Source: CAZQLW01 sp964639875
Lineage (GTDB): Archaea > Nanobdellota > Nanobdellia > Woesearchaeales > GW2011-AR9
Direction: 5' to 3'
DNA: 10,202 nucleotides
Assembly (NCBI GenBank): GCA_964639875.1
Contig: CAZXEM010000041.1
Coordinates: 1 to 10,202, forward strand
Position 1 is the stretch's first letter; each line of letters starts with the position of its first letter. Shown one piece after another: positions 5,375 through 10,202 of the stretch. The position numbers and the translations under genes are program-made. Below the pieces are notes generated by a model. The model was not told where the DNA came from. It saw nothing but the letters and a program-made list of their open reading frames with translations, and did no database searches.

Positions 5375-5794
5375 ATGGTGAATTCAAATAAAAATCTGTT
5401 ATATGCGTTTTTATGTGTAGCTATTTATTTAGCAATTCTGATTCCCTTTGGGATTTTATTTAAGGTAAGTACAACAGCACTAATAATTAGAAGTATTTTG
5501 GGGTCAATTATTGTTGGGGTTACCTGTTTCTTATACTTGCGTAATAAAAATAATTCTAATCATAAATTTGATTTCCTGGAAGTATTTCGGTGGTATTTTA
5601 AAGTTCTTGTCCCTATTGCTTTAGTTTTTGGAATAATTAGTTTATTTATTGGAATTGTTAGTTTAGTCAACAAAGGAATAAATTCTGGCGCAAACTTTTT
5701 TTTTGGAATGGGTTTCTTTTTAATTTTGGCGGCAATAATTATTTTTCTGTTTCTTAGGAAAGCAAAAAAAACTCCTTCAGTTAATTCTCATTAA
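5375..5794 (+). CDS. Four-helix membrane protein of unknown function
   Basis: I do not recognise the family. The 139-residue product is mostly hydrophobic with four clear membrane segments at about 8-29, 34-55, 78-99 and 107-127. A polar Asn/Lys loop with one Phe-Asp-Phe patch (about 56-70) sits between helices 2 and 3, and a short basic end (KAKK) follows helix 4. The positive-inside pattern of that loop and of the C-terminus puts both termini in the cytoplasm. No catalytic motif or signal peptide cleavage site is visible. The ATG at 5375 is chosen because a TATA box lies about 29 bases upstream; an in-frame TTG at 5357 would add six residues. Its TAA shares four bases (TTAA, 5791-5794) with the stop of the convergent TctA-family gene. 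Four helices and about 140 residues recall TctB subunits, but I see no sequence match. Confidence 0.75.
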   Translation: MVNSNKNLLYAFLCVAIYLAILIPFGILFKVSTTALIIRSILGSIIVGVTCFLYLRNKNNSNHKFDFLEVFRWYFKVLVPIALVFGIISLFIGIVSLVNKGINSGANFFFGMGFFLILAAIIIFLFLRKAKKTPSVNSH

Positions 5795-6996
5795 AGTACA
5801 AAATACAGAATAACTGGCAGAATCAAACAGCCCATTAAATGATTCTTCCCGATACCCCAAGAACTTGCTACTATTCCAATTGCAGTTGCTGTTACTAAAA
5901 TAGTCAAGCCAATAAAACCGTCGAAGAAGAAAGTTAACAAAGTGATAAAACCAATAATGCTCCAAACAATATAATTGTAATTTACTTTAACAATAAATTT
6001 TGAAAATATTTTTGAAATGTTAATGGCGAGAATTGTTGCTACCCCTCCAACAACTAAAGCTACACCGAGAAATAAAAGCATTTCTTGCAAACCTATACTT
6101 CCTAACAATTTGTTAACTGTTAAAATTGCGCCGTTCCTTGCTTTGTTGAGGGCGTAAGCAGTCCCAATACTAATGAGAAAATTTGCAGTGTTAATCCCAC
6201 CAACTAATGTTAAGAAACCTTCATCCCCAATATCACCAACAATATTAGTAGCAACGATAGCTGCTTGAGAACTTCCAAAGCCGGGAAGAAAAGCGGCAAT
6301 AAAACCCACTCCAGAAGCTGCAGTTACTGCTTTAGTAACATTTTTTTTAGAAATTGTTAACGGCTTAGACAAATCTTGTTTTGGAATTTTAGATTTTTGT
6401 AATAAACTTAACAATAAAATTGAAAATCCAAACAGCCCGCTTAGTAAAGGAAATAAAGGTTGTTTCAAGTTATGGATACTAAACACAGTTAACCCTAAAC
6501 AGCCGGCCATTAAAAATAAAGTTAAATTTTTCAATCGCTTACCTTTGTCTTTACCGATCATAAAAATCATAATTCCTGCTAGGATATACCCAATGGCTCC
6601 TTTTACTAAAGGATAAATTTTTGCCATACTCATAATAAATATTGGAAAAAGAATGATCCCAAGGATGAGGCAACCTAAAGATCCGATTACTGTATAAACA
6701 ATAGCGTTATGACCTTCTCCTCGATGTAATAAACGATGTCCTGGAAGAACGTTTAAAGCTTGTGCTTCGTCTGGTGCACCAAGATAAATAGAAGGTAAAG
6801 CGTCTAAAAATGAATGGGTTAAAGCAAGGCTGATGATATAAACTCCCACAATTATTGGTGATGTTATTGATAGCAGTAATGGAGAAATTGAAAGAACAAT
6901 TAAAGCAATTAAGTTAACATGAATGCCGGGAATAAGGCCTGTAACAATACCCGAAAGAATTCCTAGGGTTAATGCAATAATTGTTTCTAAGAACAT
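5791..6996 (-). CDS. TctA-family (DUF112, archaeal COG1784-type) membrane permease
   Basis: Multi-pass membrane protein of 401 residues related to TctA, the large subunit of tripartite tricarboxylate transporters. The two halves carry equivalent signatures, as expected from the family's internal duplication: GIVTGLIPGIHVNL (16-29) and GVGFIAAFLPGFGSSQAA (229-246). Each is followed by a second conserved patch, SIYLGAPDEAQALNVLPGH (69-87) and GINTANFLISIGTAYALN (267-284). Bacterial TctA proteins are about 500 residues; archaeal members are shorter and usually lack TctB and TctC partners, and no periplasmic binding protein is present here. The substrate cannot be read from the sequence. The ATG at 6996-6994 has no ribosome-binding site; a minus-strand TATA box at 7028-7019 is about 27 bases away, so the mRNA is probably leaderless. 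It ends against the four-helix membrane protein gene. Confidence 0.88.
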   Translation of the reverse strand: MFLETIIALTLGILSGIVTGLIPGIHVNLIALIVLSISPLLLSITSPIIVGVYIISLALTHSFLDALPSIYLGAPDEAQALNVLPGHRLLHRGEGHNAIVYTVIGSLGCLILGIILFPIFIMSMAKIYPLVKGAIGYILAGIMIFMIGKDKGKRLKNLTLFLMAGCLGLTVFSIHNLKQPLFPLLSGLFGFSILLLSLLQKSKIPKQDLSKPLTISKKNVTKAVTAASGVGFIAAFLPGFGSSQAAIVATNIVGDIGDEGFLTLVGGINTANFLISIGTAYALNKARNGAILTVNKLLGSIGLQEMLLFLGVALVVGGVATILAINISKIFSKFIVKVNYNYIVWSIIGFITLLTFFFDGFIGLTILVTATAIGIVASSWGIGKNHLMGCLILPVILYFVL

Positions 6997-7018
6997 TATG
7001 ATATTTTTCTTTTGTTTA

Positions 7019-7028
7019 GATATAAATA
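7019..7028 (-). promoter_or_regulatory. TATA box of the TctA-family gene (leaderless)
   Basis: TATTTATATC on the minus strand, centred about 27 bases from the ATG. It forms the left half of a divergent promoter region (6997-7129) whose right half serves the antiporter gene; nothing else is visible in those 133 bases. Confidence 0.5.
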
Positions 7029-7090
7029 TTTATGTGCCACTATAGAAATAATCTAAAATAACGTTCTAAACAACTTCATTAAACAAAAAG

Positions 7091-7101
7091 ATTTATATAA
7101 C
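7091..7101 (+). promoter_or_regulatory. TATA box of the Kef-type antiporter gene
   Basis: ATTTATATAAC predicts a start near 7122, giving a leader of only about 8 bases to the ATG at 7130 or 14 to the ATG at 7136. A run of eight T (7104-7111) lies between the box and the start site. Confidence 0.5.
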
Positions 7102-7129
7102 TGTTTTTTTTACTACCCTTGTATAAAAG

Positions 7130-8917
7130 ATGGTAATGGATGGAGGGCAAATCTTCTTACAGATAGGGGTTATTACAATTGTTGCAGCTTTAGCTGCTTT
7201 TGCTTTACGATTAATCAAACAACCACAAATATTAGCTTACGTTTTAGTGGGGATTTTTATTACTCCAGTTTTTCAGTTAGTTACTAACACCACTATCATT
7301 GAATCTATGTCTGTTATTGGGATAGCTTTCTTACTTTTTATTGTCGGAATGGAGATGGATTTGAAAAAGTTACGTAATGTTGCTTTAGTTTCAAGTTTAG
7401 GCGGTTTGATTCAAATTTTGATTACTTTTGTTGTTGGTTATGCGGTTGCAATTTTGTTAGGGTTCTTAAGTTTAGAAGCGGCTTATATTGGTTTCTTATT
7501 AGCATTTTCTTCAACAATGGTAGTAATGAAACTTCTTTCTGATAAAAGAGAATTGAACACTTTACATGGAAGGATTGTTGTTGGTTTTTTGTTAATGCAA
7601 GACATTATCGCTATTTTAGTAATTTCTTTAATGACTTCTGCAAATGGTTTCAGTGCAACTTTGGTAGGAATTGCATTTTTAAAATTTTTAATAATTTTTG
7701 CAGTTGCTTATTTGTTAGGGAAATTTGTGTTCCCAATTTCATTCCGTTTCGCTGCTAGAAATCAGGAATTATTATTGATTACTTCATTGGCAGTATGTTT
7801 TGGTTTCTCTTTACTTGCAGACAAGATTGGCACAATTATCCTTTACTTTTTTCAAAATCCATTTTGGACAATTAAACTTTCTGAAGAGATAATCTCTTCA
7901 ATAACTCCTGGTTTTTCTTTAGCGATTGGTGCATTTATTGCCGGTATCGCTTTGGGTAACTTAAAATATAGTACGGAGATTATTGGGAAAATTACTAGTT
8001 TGAGAGATTTTTTTTCACTACTATTTTTTGTTTCTTTAGGGATGGCTTTATCTCCTGGAGTAATTATAAAAATGTGGTTACCATTTACAGTTTTATTGTT
8101 AGCAGTTATTATTCTTAAACCACTTATTATTATGGTGATCTGTTCATTATTTAGGTATACAAAAAAACCATCATTTTTAACTTCCTTATCCTTAGCACAA
8201 GTTGGAGAATTTTCTTTGATCCTTGCTGCTCAAGGTTTAGTAATGGGTCAAATTACGCAGGAGTTATTTTCTTTAACGGTAATCATAACTTTAATTTCAA
8301 TCACGATAACTTCTTATTTAATAAAGTACGACCATGGACTTTACAAATTTTTAGAAAAACCATTAAAGATTTTTGACATTTTCACTACTGAAGGCTTGGA
8401 ATATTTACCTACTGAAGTGAAACCAAAAATCATCCTTTGTGGCCATAACCGGATAGGGTATAGTATTTTAAAAAGTTTGAGAAGATCTAAGAAGAAAGTT
8501 TTAGTTATTGATTACAATCCTGAAATTATTAATAAAATGGTCAAAGAAGGTTATCATTGTATTTATGGGAACGTTACTGATGAAGAGATTATCCATAAAA
8601 TGAATTTACGAGAAATTAAAATTTTGGTTTCTACTGTGCCTGAACTTTCTGAGAATCTTCTTTTAATTAGAAAAGTTAGAGAAGTTAACAAAAAAGCAAA
8701 GATTTTTGTGGCTGCGAACGAGATTGAAGAAGCTTTACGTCTTTATGATCATGGTGCAGATTATGTTATTTTACCTCATTTTCTTGGTGGGGAACATGTT
8801 GGCAATATTATCACTGATCATCGTAAAAAGAGGATTGATCTTAATGAAGAAAAAGAAGAACATATTAAACATCTTAAAGAACGGAAAAATATTGGTCATG
8901 AACATCCTCAGCATTGA
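7130..8917 (+). CDS. CPA2-family (Kef-type) monovalent cation/proton antiporter with nucleotide-binding domain
   Basis: Inner-membrane exchanger, probably K+ or Na+ against H+. Residues 10-395 are the transport domain. They include AFSSTMVVMKLL (125-136), the QD pair in LLMQDIIAI (Q157, D158), GAFIAGIALGN (267-277), FFVSLGMAL (299-307) and AQVGEF (356-361), all typical of CPA2/Kef proteins. A short polar insertion (about 239-257) interrupts the middle of the domain. Residues 432-555 form a TrkA-N Rossmann domain with nucleotide loop CGHNRIG (437-443) and ribose-binding Asp461, so gating by NAD(H) or another nucleotide is likely. No RCK-C domain follows; the protein ends with about 30 charged residues finishing in HEHPQH. 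It has 595 residues, a usual Kef length. Either ATG (7130 or 7136) could start it; no ribosome-binding site is seen. It is divergent from the TctA-family gene. Confidence 0.92.
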   Translation: MVMDGGQIFLQIGVITIVAALAAFALRLIKQPQILAYVLVGIFITPVFQLVTNTTIIESMSVIGIAFLLFIVGMEMDLKKLRNVALVSSLGGLIQILITFVVGYAVAILLGFLSLEAAYIGFLLAFSSTMVVMKLLSDKRELNTLHGRIVVGFLLMQDIIAILVISLMTSANGFSATLVGIAFLKFLIIFAVAYLLGKFVFPISFRFAARNQELLLITSLAVCFGFSLLADKIGTIILYFFQNPFWTIKLSEEIISSITPGFSLAIGAFIAGIALGNLKYSTEIIGKITSLRDFFSLLFFVSLGMALSPGVIIKMWLPFTVLLLAVIILKPLIIMVICSLFRYTKKPSFLTSLSLAQVGEFSLILAAQGLVMGQITQELFSLTVIITLISITITSYLIKYDHGLYKFLEKPLKIFDIFTTEGLEYLPTEVKPKIILCGHNRIGYSILKSLRRSKKKVLVIDYNPEIINKMVKEGYHCIYGNVTDEEIIHKMNLREIKILVSTVPELSENLLLIRKVREVNKKAKIFVAANEIEEALRLYDHGADYVILPHFLGGEHVGNIITDHRKKRIDLNEEKEEHIKHLKERKNIGHEHPQH

Positions 8918-8920
8918 TTA

Positions 8921-8954
8921 TTTTATCGTTTTTTGTTATTTCTAATCATTTTTT
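8921..8954 (+). terminator. T-rich terminator after the antiporter gene
   Basis: Just after the stop, the plus strand is T-rich with two runs of six T (8929-8934 and 8949-8954), the usual form of an archaeal intrinsic terminator. No stable G+C hairpin accompanies them. Confidence 0.45.
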
Positions 8955-8993
8955 AACACTCTTCTAATGTCTAATTTAAGTCAAAAATAGAAA

Positions 8994-9004
8994 AGTATAT
9001 AAAT
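8994..9004 (+). promoter_or_regulatory. TATA box candidate for the beta-helix protein gene
   Basis: AGTATATAAAT would start transcription near 9025, leaving a leader of about 28 bases without a clear ribosome-binding site. A second box, CTTTATAAT at 9027-9035, is about 22 bases from the ATG, slightly close for a leaderless start. The sequence does not decide between them. Confidence 0.4.
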
Positions 9005-9052
9005 GATTTTTATTTAACTATAATTACTTTATAATTAAAAAGAGACTGGTAG

Positions 9053-10202
9053 ATGGTGAGGAAAGTAAAGAGGTTAGATTTATTTGTAGTGTTTTCTTTA
9101 GTAGTTATTGTTGTCGGTTTTAATTTTTTACTTGCTACTGATGGAGAAAGTACAACTATTGACTCTTTTACTAATTCATTAACTAATTCTTTTACATATA
9201 TCAAAAGTGTTTCTTCAGGAAACTTGCTTACTGGTGCAGCTATTGGTGTTCAAGACGATATTGGTTTGCAAGGTAACATTGGAATACAAGCTGATTGTGG
9301 TGGAGCAACAAACTGTAGTTGTGGTGATACCGTGATTAATAATTATACCATGACTGGAGATTTATCTTGTACCATTGATGGCCTTAACGTGGGTGCAAGC
9401 AACATTGTTATAAACTGTTCTGGTTATTCAATTATTGGAGATGGTGGTGCTCCTGATAGTGGTATTAAAAATTTCCCTGGTCCGACTAATTCATACACAA
9501 ATGTTACGATAAAAAATTGTATCATCAAGAATTTTGGTACTGGGATAAATTTTCAACATAGTCCTAATGCCACAATTTGGAACAATACTGTAGGTCATAT
9601 TAACCTTACTGAGCCAGATTTTGGAATTAGTTTTGTTAATAGTTCTGGAGCAAATATTTCTAATAATATTGTCACTAATATTACTGGTACCGGTATAGAT
9701 AGTCTTTCTGGCATTTTTTATGCTGAAGCTCCAACTAGTTCTATTAATGATTCCGTAATTAATAATAACAACATCTCTTACTTGTATGGGAATAATACTT
9801 TTATTCCTTTTGGGATTAAAATTGGTGATCCCGCTATTAATGATCTTAACGGTTTAGAAATTAATAATAACGTAATTCATGATATTAGTTGTATGGATGG
9901 TTGTGCACCAGTTGGCGGAGGGATTGGAATATTAATAAGTGCGGGAACCAATATTAACATTACTAATAATAATTTTAGTTCTTTAGCCGCTGGAATAATC
10001 CCTGATGTAACTAATTTACAAATTATTGGCAATCATTTTAGTTCCCTTGTTGGTATTGGAACTCAATTTCAAGGTTCAACTACTAAATTTAATCATAGTT
10101 TAGTTGAGAATAATGCTTTTGATGGTTGTTTGAAATTTGGGGTTGATTTACAAGATCCAGTTTATAACAACACTTTCCTGAACAACAATTTTTCTGTAAT
10201 AA
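9053..10202 (+). CDS. Secreted parallel beta-helix (PbH1-repeat) surface protein, 3' end outside the window
   Basis: The frame is open from the ATG at 9053 to the window edge, giving 383 residues with no stop. A basic N-terminus (VRKVKR) and one hydrophobic helix (about 8-28) form a signal peptide or membrane anchor, so the rest should be outside the cell. Residues 65-80 hold short Gly-x-Gln repeats. Then comes a Cys-rich entry region (C82, C88, C90, C106, C122) with CSCGDTV and a GYSIIGDG turn, a pattern typical of secreted beta-helix proteins of uncultured archaea. From about 130 onward, repeated units of the type x-I-x-N-N-x-I/F give the Asn-ladder look of NosD/pectate-lyase-like right-handed helices. 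About 18 N-x-S/T sequons suggest heavy N-glycosylation. Adhesion, S-layer association or carbohydrate binding are all possible; no catalytic residues can be assigned, and any C-terminal sorting signal is not in view. Confidence 0.85.
   Translation, partial: MVRKVKRLDLFVVFSLVVIVVGFNFLLATDGESTTIDSFTNSLTNSFTYIKSVSSGNLLTGAAIGVQDDIGLQGNIGIQADCGGATNCSCGDTVINNYTMTGDLSCTIDGLNVGASNIVINCSGYSIIGDGGAPDSGIKNFPGPTNSYTNVTIKNCIIKNFGTGINFQHSPNATIWNNTVGHINLTEPDFGISFVNSSGANISNNIVTNITGTGIDSLSGIFYAEAPTSSINDSVINNNNISYLYGNNTFIPFGIKIGDPAINDLNGLEINNNVIHDISCMDGCAPVGGGIGILISAGTNINITNNNFSSLAAGIIPDVTNLQIIGNHFSSLVGIGTQFQGSTTKFNHSLVENNAFDGCLKFGVDLQDPVYNNTFLNNNFSVI

Noticed and set aside
5777..5965. Minus-strand open frame overlapping the 3' end of the TctA-family gene
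   Set aside because: It is a shifted frame within conserved membrane-protein coding sequence and shows no family features.
6997..7129. Possible small RNA or riboswitch in the gap between the TctA-family and antiporter genes
   Set aside because: The 133 bases contain two divergent TATA boxes and otherwise only A/T-rich sequence with no stable stems.
8706..8945. Plus-strand open frame in another frame at the end of the antiporter gene
   Set aside because: It overlaps the Rossmann domain coding sequence, which is clearly the real frame.
9010..9204. Minus-strand open frame over the start of the beta-helix gene
   Set aside because: It overlaps the signal peptide and N-terminus of a convincing secreted protein and has no start-site support.
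1..10202. CRISPR array, tRNA/rRNA, insertion sequence, toxin-antitoxin or defence genes
   Set aside because: No spaced direct repeats, cloverleaf-like sequence, transposase or terminal inverted repeats were seen; the GIY-YIG protein is the YhbQ-like type rather than a homing or restriction enzyme.

Overview
The window looks like a stretch of an A+T-rich archaeal chromosome (about one third G+C by eye). The archaeal assignment rests on a gene block that bacteria lack: Rpo7 (RNA polymerase subunit E'), Spt4 (subunit E''), and ribosomal proteins S24e and S27ae. It is supported by TATA-box promoters, several of them placed for leaderless mRNAs, and by GGAGG/GGTGA ribosome-binding sites on the information-processing genes. 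A Cys/Asn-rich secreted parallel beta-helix protein, very compact spacing and short versions of several families suggest a DPANN-type lineage such as Woesearchaeota or Pacearchaeota. That lineage call is inference.

Layout. 1-1760 (+): the 5'-truncated end of a long RelA/SpoT-family (RSH) (p)ppGpp enzyme, with an intact-looking synthetase, TGS, Cys-rich and ACT regions but a degraded HD hydrolase site. 3274-1796 (-): a four-gene information-processing operon in the order rpo7, spt4, rps24e, rps27ae. 3275-3424: a divergent promoter region. 3425-4309 (+): PRPP synthetase. 4357-5010 (+): a class III nucleotidyl cyclase with a complete catalytic residue set and a C-terminal membrane anchor. 5287-5015 (-): a small GIY-YIG domain protein. 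5375-5794 (+): an unrecognised four-helix membrane protein. 6996-5791 (-): an archaeal TctA-family permease, convergent with the previous gene and sharing the four bases of both stop codons. 7130-8917 (+): a CPA2 (Kef-type) cation/proton antiporter with a cytoplasmic nucleotide-binding domain. 9053 to the window end (+): the N-terminal 383 residues of a secreted or surface beta-helix protein.

How the genes fit together. The left half is transcription and translation machinery plus nucleotide metabolism. Two predicted alarmone or second-messenger synthases, RSH and class III cyclase, lie within 5 kb of each other with PRPP synthetase between. Both enzyme classes are sparse in archaea, which makes this the most noteworthy aspect of the window. 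They are separately transcribed, so a joint system is only a hypothesis. The right half is membrane transport and cell surface. No RNA gene, CRISPR array, insertion sequence, prophage or defence island is visible, and no gene-free stretch exceeds about 150 bases.
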